A stretch of DNA of 64,000 bases, taken from assembly GCA_963751665.1 (NCBI GenBank), contig CAVVVF010000010.1, positions 62,001 to 126,000 on the forward strand, read 5' to 3'. The stretch comes from AC-69 sp963751665 (GTDB taxonomy: Bacteria > Actinomycetota > UBA4738 > HRBIN12). The notes under the pieces are model-generated. The model was not told the DNA's origin and made no database searches. It saw only the letters and a program-made list of their open reading frames with translations. Made by a program: the position numbers and the translations under genes. How positions within the stretch are numbered: position 1 is the stretch's first letter; each line of letters opens with the position of its first letter. Positions 1 to 7,170 of this stretch are shown one piece after another.

Positions 1-848
1 ACTCGGCGGGAGGACAGGTGCCGGGCGGCCCCGCGCAGGTCCGCTGTTGCACGGACGCGCTGGTCGGGCTGGCCAAGGCGGAACGGATCGCGGTCCTTCT
101 GGCCGGTCACGTGACGAAGGACGGCGACATCGCCGGGCCCCGGACGCTGGAGCATGCGGTGGACGTCGTCCTCACCTTCGACGGCGAGCCGCGCTCCGGG
201 CTTCGCATGCTCTCCGGGGGAAAGAACCGGTTCGGGACAGAGGGCGAGGTTGCGTGGTTCGAGATGGGAACCGACGGCCTTCACGAGATCGACCCGGGGG
301 GCCTGCTCCGCGCCGGCGAGGGGGAGCCCGGGTCGGCCACCGCGCTCCCACGCCTGGGGCGCCGGGCGCTCGCCGTGGAGGTCCAGGCGCTGGTGGTGCC
401 GACCGACGGACCGGCCCGCCGCCAGGCCACGGGCCTGGAGCCGGGCCGGTTCCAGCTGGTCGCCGCGGTGCTGGATCGGGCGGCCAGGGTCCCGCTCGCG
501 AGGGCCGAGCTGTTCGGGGCGGCCTCCGGAGGGGTGAGGATCGACGATCCCGCCTGCGACCTGGCGGTGGCGGCCTCGCTGGCCTCGGCCGCGTCCGGGA
601 TCCCGCCGCCTCCCGGGAGCGCGTTCGTCGGGGAGATCGGGCTCACCGGGCGGGTCCACCCGGGGACCGCGATGGCCGGCCGATTGGCCGCGGCCCGGGC
701 GGCCGGCCTCACCACTGTGTTCTGTGCGGGAGAGCCCGGTCCCATGCCCGATGGTCTGCGGGCGGTTCGGGTTGGGCACGTGGCAGATGCCCTGGAATGG
801 GCCGCCTTCGGAGCTGGCTCACGGGCCAAGAAGGACCGGGTTGCGTAA
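1..848 (+). CDS. radA: DNA repair protein RadA, C-terminal part (5' end cut by window)
   Basis: RadA is a RecA-like ATPase that promotes branch migration during recombinational repair. The frame is open from base 3, so the start and the Walker A region lie outside the window. Visible are the end of the ATPase core (GHVTKDGDIAGPRTLEH), the RadA-specific KNRFG motif near residue 70 of the visible part, and a C-terminal Lon-protease-like domain without protease function (GRFQLVAAVLDR, FVGEIGLTGRV). It is followed by carD, the usual actinobacterial order. The identification is firm; only the N-terminus is missing. Confidence 0.93.
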   Translation, partial: SAGGQVPGGPAQVRCCTDALVGLAKAERIAVLLAGHVTKDGDIAGPRTLEHAVDVVLTFDGEPRSGLRMLSGGKNRFGTEGEVAWFEMGTDGLHEIDPGGLLRAGEGEPGSATALPRLGRRALAVEVQALVVPTDGPARRQATGLEPGRFQLVAAVLDRAARVPLARAELFGAASGGVRIDDPACDLAVAASLASAASGIPPPPGSAFVGEIGLTGRVHPGTAMAGRLAAARAAGLTTVFCAGEPGPMPDGLRAVRVGHVADALEWAAFGAGSRAKKDRVA

Positions 849-901
849 GCCTTCCGAACAGGCAAAACGACACCAATTGGGCCTCTGACCAGGGATTTCA
901 T

Positions 902-931
902 TTGCGGGGGAGGAGCCTCGCGTGCTATCTT
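902..931 (+). promoter_or_regulatory. Possible carD promoter
   Basis: TTGCGG at 902-907 and TATCTT at 926-931 are separated by 18 bases, about 40 bases before the preferred carD start. This fits a sigma-A type promoter, but it rests on the two hexamers only. Confidence 0.35.
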
Positions 932-972
932 GGATGTCCGCGACGGTCCAGCTTCCGACTCGAGGGGGTTTC

Positions 973-1485
973 GTGTTCCGCAAAGGCGACACGGTTGTGC
1001 ACCCGGAACATGGTGCAGCGGTCATCGAGGAGCTTCGGGAACGGGAGATCCTGGGAGAGAAGCGCAAGTACTTCGTCCTCCGGGTGGCGTACGGCGATCT
1101 GACCCTGATGGTCCCGGTGGACAGCACCGAGGAGGTCGGCCTGCGCCAGGTGGTATCCAAGAGCGAGGTCAAGAAGGTCTTGGACGTCCTTCGGCAGGAT
1201 GAGTCGAAGATGGCGGCCAACTGGAGCCGCCGGTTCAAGAACAACATCGAGAAGCTGCGGTCCGGAGACATCTATCAGGTTGCCGAGGTCGTCCGGAACC
1301 TCTCCATCCGCGAGCGCGAGCGTGGCCTGTCGGCCGGCGAGAAGCGCATGATCACCAAGGCCCGGCAGATCCTCATCTCCGAGCTGGCCTATGCCACCGT
1401 CGGCACGGAGGAGAAGGCCGAGGCCATGATCGACAAGGTGCTCGAGGAGTCGCACCGCTCCCGGGTCCTCGTCGCCGAGGCCTAA
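973..1485 (+). CDS. carD: CarD family RNA polymerase-binding regulator
   Basis: CarD binds the RNA polymerase beta subunit and stabilises the open complex, notably at rRNA promoters. The protein has the expected 170 residues: an N-terminal RNAP-interaction (Tudor-like) domain starting FRKGDTVVHPEHG, and a helical DNA-binding domain from about residue 65. Trp84 in the stretch MAANWSRRF matches the tryptophan that wedges into the -10 region in mycobacterial CarD. I chose GTG 973 because the product then starts like other CarD proteins and GAGGGGG lies just upstream; a frame opening at 922 would add 17 unlikely residues. Confidence 0.93.
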   Translation: MFRKGDTVVHPEHGAAVIEELREREILGEKRKYFVLRVAYGDLTLMVPVDSTEEVGLRQVVSKSEVKKVLDVLRQDESKMAANWSRRFKNNIEKLRSGDIYQVAEVVRNLSIRERERGLSAGEKRMITKARQILISELAYATVGTEEKAEAMIDKVLEESHRSRVLVAEA

Positions 1486-1548
1486 CCCTCCCCTCACCCC
1501 CTAAGCAGTAGCTGGCCGCGACGGCGGTCCATACTTGCGCAGCCCTGG

Positions 1549-2643
1549 ATGGGGGGTCACGGTAGGCGGGTGAGCGGATCGACCGAGGAACGCCCGGCCG
1601 TCCGGAGGGGACGGCTCGTCGAGTTCGTCCGGCTCATCTTCGTGCTGTTGTTCGCGGCCGGCGGGTACACCATCGCCACCCAGCTGAACAACCCCAACAC
1701 CACTCGGACCCTGCTCGGCGTGGTCCTGGGGACCGGGACGGGGTTCGTGCTGGGGGGTGTTTTCGGGCGGCAGACCGCGGCCGCCGTGGGCGAGATGGAA
1801 CGCGAGTTCCGCCGCGTTCCGGCGCCGGAGCTGGTTGCGGGGACGGCCGGCCTGCTGATCGGCCTGGGAGTGGCCGCCCTCGGGAGCGTCCCCCTCTTCC
1901 GCCTCCCTGCTCTCGCGGCGTGGACCACCGTGGCCTTCGTCTACGTCACGCTGTCCTATCTCGGGTACCGCGTCGGGCGGTCCAAGCAGCGCGAGCTGTT
2001 CGGGCTGATCGGGTTGAAGCCCCGGTCGGCCGGTGCGGCGGGAGGTGAGATCGCGGTGTTGGACACGAGCGCGCTGATCGACGGCCGGGTGGTGGACCTG
2101 GCCAGGACGGGGTTCCTCACCGGCGACCTGCTCGTCCACGGCGCGGTCCTCCAGGAGCTCCAGCAGATCGCCGACTCCTCCGACCCCAAGCGACGGGCCC
2201 GGGGCCGGCGGGGCCTCGATGCCGTGACCGAGCTGCAGAGGGCGCCGACCGTCCAGGTCCACCTGGTGGAGGAGTCGGCGGTGGCGGACGTGGACGCCGC
2301 GCTCGTGCGCCTGGCGCGCGAGCGCGGCGCCTCCCTCCTCACCACCGACCACAACCTGGCCAAGGTGGCAGAGGCGCTGTCGGTGGCGGTTCCCCGGATG
2401 AACGACCTGGCCGCGGCGTTCCGCGTGCCGGTCGGCCCGGGAGACGAGCTGACCGTGGAGCTGGTCAAGCAGGGGCGGGAGCACGGGCAGGCCGTCGGGT
2501 ACATGGAAGACGGGACCATGGTGGTCGTGGAGAACGCCACGGACCGCATCGGCTCCGAGGTCCCGGTGGTGGCCCGAAACGTCATCACCACCGTGACCGG
2601 ACGGATGGTCTTCGCCCAGCTCCAGGGGCCGGCCGGCTCGTGA
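1549..2643 (+). CDS. PIN/TRAM domain membrane protein (YacL-like)
   Basis: The protein has about four hydrophobic segments in the first 145 residues, then a PIN nuclease-fold domain beginning AVLDTSALIDGRVVDL (first acidic residue Asp172) with a later LLTTDHNLAK segment, and a C-terminal TRAM RNA-binding domain. The family is widespread in Firmicutes and Actinobacteria next to ispD; a role in RNA cleavage is likely but not established. GTG 1570 is an alternative start seven codons in. Its stop overlaps the ispD start (GTGA at 2640), so the two are probably translationally coupled. Confidence 0.85.
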   Translation: MGGHGRRVSGSTEERPAVRRGRLVEFVRLIFVLLFAAGGYTIATQLNNPNTTRTLLGVVLGTGTGFVLGGVFGRQTAAAVGEMEREFRRVPAPELVAGTAGLLIGLGVAALGSVPLFRLPALAAWTTVAFVYVTLSYLGYRVGRSKQRELFGLIGLKPRSAGAAGGEIAVLDTSALIDGRVVDLARTGFLTGDLLVHGAVLQELQQIADSSDPKRRARGRRGLDAVTELQRAPTVQVHLVEESAVADVDAALVRLARERGASLLTTDHNLAKVAEALSVAVPRMNDLAAAFRVPVGPGDELTVELVKQGREHGQAVGYMEDGTMVVVENATDRIGSEVPVVARNVITTVTGRMVFAQLQGPAGS

Positions 2644-3337
2644 CGGCGGGGGCCGTCGCGATCGTCCTGGCCGCCGGGTCGGGCGACCGATTGGGGAGGG
2701 GCGAGCCCAAGGCCTTCCTCGAGGTCGCGGGAACGCCGATGGTCGTGCGCGCCGCGGAGGCCGCCGCGGCCTGCCCCGCCGTCGGGTCACTCGTCGTGGC
2801 CGTACCGAGGGGCCACGAGCGGAGCGCCCAGACGATGGTGGCGCCGGGAAAGCCCGTGGTCGTCGTGTCCGGAGGCCGCTCGCGCCACGCGTCGGTCCGG
2901 GCCGCCCTCGCGGCGGTTCCCGATTCGGCCTCGTTCATCGTGTGCCACGACGCCGCGCGCCCGTTCGCCTCGCCCCAGCAGTTCGTCCTGGTGCTGGGGG
3001 CGCTCGAGGTGACGCCCGATGCGGCCGGCGCCGTCCCCGTCGTGCCGGTGTCGGATACCGTCAAGCGGGTGCGCGGCGGGTTCGTAGTCGGACGGAGGGC
3101 TCTCGAGAGGAGCTGGCGCTGGCCCAGACCCCGCAGGCCTTCCGGCGTCCGCCCTCCGCGACGCCCATGCCCGCGCCGCGCAGGCGGGGCGGGAGTTCAC
3201 GCGACGACGCGGCGGCCCTGGAGTGGGCGGGGTACCGGGTGGCGGCGGTCGCCGGGGACCCGGAGAACTTCAAGATCACGACGCCGCAGGACCTCGCGCT
3301 CGCGGAGCTCGTCGCGGCGGAGCGAGCGCGTGGCTGA
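2640..3337 (+). CDS. ispD: 2-C-methyl-D-erythritol 4-phosphate cytidylyltransferase (frameshifted)
   Basis: IspD joins CTP to MEP in the non-mevalonate isoprenoid pathway. The N-terminal half is clear: the nucleotide-binding loop IVLAAGSGDRLG, then HDAARPF and VPVSDTVKRV. The frame breaks near 3095; the following frame carries ELALAQTPQAF, shifts again near 3140 (where ALRDAHARAAQAG is read) and returns near 3195 to DDAAALEWAGY and ENFKITTPQDL. Repairing the three breaks gives about 232 residues, the usual size. An essential gene with compensating shifts points to sequence error. GTG 2640 overlaps the upstream stop. Confidence 0.85.
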
Positions 3338-3352
3338 GCGAGCGCGTGGCTG
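3321..3352 (+). repeat. 16-bp perfect tandem duplication at the ispD/ispF junction
   Basis: The 16 bases AGCGAGCGCGTGGCTG occur twice head to tail (3321-3336 and 3337-3352). The first copy holds the ispD stop and the second the ispF start. In a single-copy version the ispF start codon would overlap the ispD tail. Confidence 0.9.
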
Positions 3353-3823
3353 AGTACCGGGCGGGCCTGGGCTTCGACGTGCACCGCGCCGCCGTGGGCC
3401 GGCGCGCTCTTCCTGGGGGGCGTGCGGTTCCCCGGGGAACCGGGGTTGCTCGGCCACTCCGACGGCGACGTGGTGTGCCACGCCGTGGCCGATGCGCTGC
3501 TCGGCGCGGCGGCGCTGGGGGACGTCGGCGAGCACTTTCCCGAGGCGGACCCGGCGGTGGCCGGGATCGCCGGCATGGACCTGCTGGCGCGGACGGTGGT
3601 CCTGGTGCGGGAGCGCGATCTCAGCCCTCACTCCGCGGACGTCACGGTCATCGCCGAGCGTCCCGCGATCGCGCCGGTCCGGGAGGAGATGCGCCGAAAC
3701 GTGGCGGCGACCCTCGGGATCGGCGTGGACCAGGTGTCGGTCAAGGCCACCCGGCCGGAGGGCCTGGGACTGTCGGGTGATGGGGTCGGATGCATCGCGC
3801 TCGCCGTGTTGACCGGGGAGTGA
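3346..3823 (+). CDS. ispF: 2-C-methyl-D-erythritol 2,4-cyclodiphosphate synthase (frameshifted)
   Basis: IspF cyclises CDP-ME 2-phosphate to MEcPP, two steps after IspD. The start GTG 3346 gives AEYRAGLGFDVHR, with the metal-binding Asp and His of the family motif. The frame breaks near 3400 and continues as ALFLGGVRF, GLLGHSDGDVVCHAVADALL, GDVGEHFPEADP and VSVKATRPEGLG, all IspF signatures. Total length is about 159 residues, normal for the family. Its TGA overlaps the rlmB start, consistent with one operon. Confidence 0.88.
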
Positions 3824-4587
3824 GACCCCCGCGCCAGCGGGCGGAAGTCGGTGTCGCGCGTCGTGACGCGGTGGCCGGCCGCCGCGCGGCCCTGGAGGCA
3901 GTTCGGGCCGGCCGTGCCCGCGAGGTCCTGGTTGCCCGGGGGGCTCGGACCACGCCCGCCCTTTCGGACCTGCTCGATGCGGCGAAGGATGCGGGCGTCC
4001 CGGTGCGGGAGGCTTCGCGCCGCGAGCTGGACGCGTTCGCCAGGGAGCACCACGGGGTCGTGGCGCTGGTCGAGGCCACCGCCGAGCTCGGCGAGCGGGA
4101 TCTCGCCTCCTGGCCGTTCGGGGACGACGACGTGGTGGTCGTGCTCGACGGAATCACGGACCCCCAGAACCTCGGCGCCGCGGCGCGAGCGGCTGAGGCC
4201 GCCGGGGCGGCCATGCTCGTGACCAGGATCCGGCGGGCCGCGGCCGTGACCCCCGCCGCGGTACAGGCCTCGGCCGGGGCCCTGCTGCACCTGCCGCACG
4301 CCCGGGTGGCCAACCTCGCCCGGGCCATCGAGCGGTTGAAGGACGCGGGGTTCTCCGTTGTGGGACTGGACGAAAAGGCCGAGGCCACGGTGTACGACAC
4401 GCCATGCCCGTCCGGCCGGGTAGCCGTGGTGGTGGGATCCGAGGGCGAGGGGCTCTCCCGCCTGACGCGCGAGGCGTGCGACGTGCTGGTCCGCCTGCCC
4501 ATGCGGGGGCGGGTGGCCTCGCTCAACGCCGCGGCATCGCTGGCAGCCGTCCTGTACGCCTACGTCCTGCCGTCGCGTCGGAGCTGA
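3820..4587 (+). CDS. rlmB: 23S rRNA (guanosine-2'-O-)-methyltransferase RlmB, SpoU family
   Basis: This SPOUT-fold enzyme transfers a methyl group from SAM to a ribose in 23S rRNA. All three SpoU motifs are present: LDGITDPQNLGAAARAAEA, VVGSEGEGLSRL and LPMRGRVASLNAAASLA, the last forming the trefoil-knot cofactor site. An N-terminal substrate-binding domain occupies about the first 75 residues. GTG 3820 overlaps the ispF stop (GTGA), giving 255 residues; the frame is open to 3790 but the overlap start fits better. It ends 19 bases before tRNA-Thr. A TrmH-type tRNA methyltransferase is the alternative. Confidence 0.88.
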   Translation: MRPPRQRAEVGVARRDAVAGRRAALEAVRAGRAREVLVARGARTTPALSDLLDAAKDAGVPVREASRRELDAFAREHHGVVALVEATAELGERDLASWPFGDDDVVVVLDGITDPQNLGAAARAAEAAGAAMLVTRIRRAAAVTPAAVQASAGALLHLPHARVANLARAIERLKDAGFSVVGLDEKAEATVYDTPCPSGRVAVVVGSEGEGLSRLTREACDVLVRLPMRGRVASLNAAASLAAVLYAYVLPSRRS

Positions 4588-4591
4588 GCGG

Positions 4592-4597
4592 TAGACT
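4592..4597 (+). promoter_or_regulatory. -10 element of tRNA-Thr
   Basis: TAGACT lies nine bases before the mature 5' end of the tRNA. I see no convincing -35 element, so confidence is moderate. Confidence 0.45.
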
Positions 4598-4606
4598 CGG
4601 CCGCAG

Positions 4607-4679
4607 GCTGGCGTAGCTCAGGTGGCAGAGCAGCTGTCTTGTAAACAGCAGGTCGTCGGTTCGAATCCGACCGCCAGCT
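4607..4679 (+). tRNA. tRNA-Thr (anticodon TGT)
   Basis: All four arms fold: acceptor 4607-4613 pairs with 4672-4678, D-stem GCTC/GAGC, anticodon stem GCTGT/ACAGC around loop CTTGTAA with TGT at 4640-4642, and a T arm with GGTTCGAATCC. Length is 73 bases and CCA is not encoded. The 3' half is repeated at 5971-6015, as expected for an integration site. Confidence 0.95.
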
Positions 4680-4873
4680 CGAAGCATATGCCCTGGTCAG
4701 CCAGGCTTTCCGGTTCTCCGACGGCGACCTTCGAGTATGGGCCGTTTTCGCGCACCCTAGCTAGAACTCCAAAGCCGTGCGGAACGTCTCCTCCAGACCA
4801 TCTGTTAGCCGCTCGTCCAGGCTCCTCAGGCTGTGCGCGTACGTGCTCATTGTCACGACCGGCCACGAGGGAC

Positions 4874-4905
4874 GAACGACCGCCCGGCGGACCGGGCGGT
4901 CGTTC
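4874..4905 (-). terminator. Hairpin terminator downstream of the minus-strand membrane protein gene
   Basis: A perfect 14-bp stem (4874-4887 with 4892-4905) and a four-base loop CGGA lie 19 bases beyond the stop codon at 4924. No long T run follows, as is common in high-GC genomes. Confidence 0.6.
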
Positions 4906-4923
4906 GCTTCTCAGGCGGCCGGT

Positions 4924-5508
4924 TTACGCGTCTTGGGTCGCGTCCGCGCGGTGCACGACCGGCTCCGGCCCGGCCGTGGCCACGCGCCTCGCGTGGCGGA
5001 AGCCGAGGATCGCGAGGATCCCGAGGGCGATGCCCGCTGCCACCATGCCGTACCCAGCCCACAGCGCGATCGTCGCGACCGTCCACCATCCGTAGGCGTT
5101 TAGCATGATCGACCGCAGGGTCTCACCCTTGAACAGTGTGTCGGCCTTGCCCTGCAGCTCGGCCGCCACGTCGGGGTCGAGCCCCTCCTGGCGCGCCGCG
5201 GCGCTGGTCTCCGCGTAGGTCTTTCCCTCGTTCACGGACTCGAGGTGGCCCGCGATGTACCGAGCGAAGCCCTCGGCCTGCGTCCCGTTCACGACCTGCT
5301 GCCCCGCGAACTCCCCGACCGACGCCTTCTCTTCGGGCGACATCGCGTCGAGCGGCGCGAAGAACACCTTCTCTGGTTCGAGACGGTCGCGGACGTTGTC
5401 CCGTCCGAAGTTCCCGCCGTACACGGCGAGCCCGCCGAGGACGATCAGGGCGACCGCGATCAGCGCGCCGGCCGCGCTGGCCAGCTGGTCCCATACCTTC
5501 CTGTTCAT
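4924..5508 (-). CDS. Conserved actinobacterial membrane protein, function unknown
   Basis: The 194-residue protein has one hydrophobic segment near the N-terminus (ALIAVALIVLGGLAVYGG, about residues 14-31) and a second pair of segments near residues 130-165, separated by a polar domain with FFAPLDAMSPEEKASVGEFAG. I recall similar proteins of about 200 residues in many actinobacteria, starting MNRxxWDxLASAxGALxA, without a known function. ATG 5508 is preferred because AAAGGGG lies upstream. It is the main cargo of the tRNA-Thr insertion and is transcribed away from the HTH gene. Confidence 0.75.
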   Translation of the reverse strand: MNRKVWDQLASAAGALIAVALIVLGGLAVYGGNFGRDNVRDRLEPEKVFFAPLDAMSPEEKASVGEFAGQQVVNGTQAEGFARYIAGHLESVNEGKTYAETSAAARQEGLDPDVAAELQGKADTLFKGETLRSIMLNAYGWWTVATIALWAGYGMVAAGIALGILAILGFRHARRVATAGPEPVVHRADATQDA

Positions 5509-5684
5509 CTCGTACCCCTTTCCTTTTGGTGCAGGCTGTACGGGTACGAGGTTGCCCAGCCACGGGGACGTCGCCATGGGGCGTGTGGCTCGGCCTGGGC
5601 GGGACTTCGCCCGGCCCGACCGGGACGTTTGGCCGGGTCGATGGGCCCGAACTTCAGGTTCGGGTCTCGTGCGCGGACCGGAAG

Positions 5685-5841
5685 ATGCGGGAACCGGCCA
5701 AGCTCAACACCCGGGAAGTTGCCGCCATGGTGGGCGTGAACCAGTCCACGATCGCCCGGTGGGAGGGGGCGAGACCGTCCCTCGGCGGAGGACACCATCG
5801 CCTGGGCCGCGGCCATGGAGAAGCTAGGGTTCAAGCTGTAG
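5685..5841 (+). pseudogene. Small helix-turn-helix protein (Xre-like), frame broken
   Basis: From ATG 5685 the frame reads KLNTREVAAMVGVNQSTIARW, a compact helix-turn-helix of the Xre/excisionase kind. The frame breaks near 5775; the next frame continues PSAEDTIAWAAAMEKLGFKL and stops at 5841, giving about 52 residues in total. Such small DNA-binding proteins are common in integrated elements as repressors or excision factors. It lies divergent from the membrane protein gene with 176 bases between them. Confidence 0.55.
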
Positions 5842-5970
5842 GTTCTGGAGGCAGTCCCGAGGCAGTACGCCACCCGGTGCGAAGCAGCGCTACATGACAC
5901 TCCTGGGATTCCTGTGGTGGTCCTGACCTGTGAGAGCGCCAATATCCGCTGGTAGACGAAGCGTTCGGCA

Positions 5971-6015
5971 TGTCTTGTAGACAGCAGGTCGTCGGTTCGA
6001 ATCCGACCGCAGCTC
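5971..6015 (+). repeat. Truncated copy of the tRNA-Thr 3' half (att-like)
   Basis: This 45-base stretch repeats tRNA-Thr bases 4635-4680 with one A-to-G change in the anticodon loop and one lost C in the acceptor strand. No matching 5' acceptor or proper D arm precedes it and the anticodon stem is mispaired, so it cannot be a working tRNA. Confidence 0.85.
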
Positions 6016-6074
6016 CAGCCGGACCGATCCTTTCCGGGTAAAGCTCCGCCGGCCGGGGAGCCGATGACCTGACC

Positions 6075-7022
6075 ATGCGGAACCGGCTGGCGCTCGGCTG
6101 TCTGATGGGATCACTCCTCGTGGGCGGGCTTCCGTCCACGGCGCGAGCCCAGGTCGGAGCGCTCGGCCCGGTCCCCGACACGAGTTGCACGGTCTTCCCC
6201 GCCGACAACATCTGGAATACCCGTGTGGACGCGCTGCCCGTGCATCCCAAGAGCGCCGTGTGGCTGGCCTCGATGCAGGCGGGCTCGACGAACCTCCACC
6301 CCGACTTCGGGCCGCCGAGCTACGGCATGCCGTTCGACATCGTGTCGAACCGGCATCGTCTCGTTCGCATCAAGTTCCGGTACGCGAGCGAGAGCGACCG
6401 GGTCCGCTACCCGTTCGGGCCGAGGACCCCCATCGAGAACGGGTCGGACCGCCACGCCCTCCTCGTGAACAGGAGCACCTGCACGCTGTACGAGCTGTTC
6501 GATGCCGATTGGAACCACGGGAACCCCACGGCCGGGAGCGGCGCAGTGTTCGACCTGTCCTCGAACGCACTTCGGCCGGACGGATGGACCTCCGCCGACG
6601 CGGCCGGTCTCCCCATCCTCCCCGGACTGGTCCGGTTCGACGAGGTCAAGGCGGGAGCGATCGGGCACGCCATCCGGTTCACCGCGCAGTGCACGCGGAA
6701 CCGGCACCTGTGGCCGGCCCGGCACGACGCGGGAACGTCCGACCGACGGTGTCCGCCCATGGGTGCCCGGTTCCGCCTGACGGCCGGCTTCGACCTATCC
6801 GGGTTCAGCCCCGAGGTCCGGGTCGTGCTCCGGGCCATGAAGCGGTACGGGCTGATCCTGGCCGACAACGGTTCGGACTGGTACTTCCAGGGGACCCGCG
6901 ACCGGCGGTGGCGGAACGCCCTGCTCGACCAACTGAAGACCGTGCCGGCGTCCGCGTTCGAAGCGGTGGACGTCTCGTCCTGCATGGTCGATGCGGGCAG
7001 CGCCCGGGCGAGCTGTCCGTAG
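6075..7022 (+). CDS. Secreted protein of unknown function
   Basis: The 315-residue product starts with a Sec signal peptide (positive MRNR, hydrophobic core, likely cleavage after STARA near residue 25). The mature part contains CTVFPADNIWNTRVD, a stretch LHPDFGPPSYGMPFDIV, an aromatic- and Arg-rich middle and several cysteines that could form disulfides. I recall similar exported proteins in actinobacteria and Chloroflexi but do not know a function. It starts just outside the tRNA-Thr insertion and is followed by the broken peptide-binding protein gene. Confidence 0.7.
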   Translation: MRNRLALGCLMGSLLVGGLPSTARAQVGALGPVPDTSCTVFPADNIWNTRVDALPVHPKSAVWLASMQAGSTNLHPDFGPPSYGMPFDIVSNRHRLVRIKFRYASESDRVRYPFGPRTPIENGSDRHALLVNRSTCTLYELFDADWNHGNPTAGSGAVFDLSSNALRPDGWTSADAAGLPILPGLVRFDEVKAGAIGHAIRFTAQCTRNRHLWPARHDAGTSDRRCPPMGARFRLTAGFDLSGFSPEVRVVLRAMKRYGLILADNGSDWYFQGTRDRRWRNALLDQLKTVPASAFEAVDVSSCMVDAGSARASCP

Positions 7023-7170
7023 CTCCCTCCGGCCGGGGCGAGATCCTTGCTCTCTTTGTGACAACGCCGTCCGGACGAGAACCCGCGCAGCGGTTCGGTC
7101 GAATATCTCAGCGGAACCAAACGGGACGCCGGAGAGGGCCGGGCGATACATCCTCGAGGAGGCGTCCAGC

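Larger units (their letters stand above)
4635..6015. mobile_element. Probable small integrated element between tRNA-Thr and a duplicate of its 3' half
   Basis: Bases 4635-4680 and 5971-6015 match at all but one substitution and one deleted base, covering the anticodon loop, T arm and acceptor 3' strand. That is the attL/attR pattern left by tyrosine-recombinase elements that insert into tRNA genes. The roughly 1.3 kb between them holds a membrane protein gene on the minus strand and a broken HTH gene on the plus strand. No integrase is visible, so the element is either a remnant or non-autonomous. The assignment to a mobile element is inference from the repeat. Confidence 0.6.

Noticed and set aside
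2640..3823. ispD and ispF as true pseudogenes
   Set aside because: Both catalyse essential steps, the motifs are intact on either side of each break, and one pair of breaks cancels out; sequence error is more likely.
5935..6015. A second tRNA-Thr gene
   Set aside because: Only the 3' half is present; the 5' acceptor strand is absent, the D arm is not convincing and the anticodon stem is mispaired.
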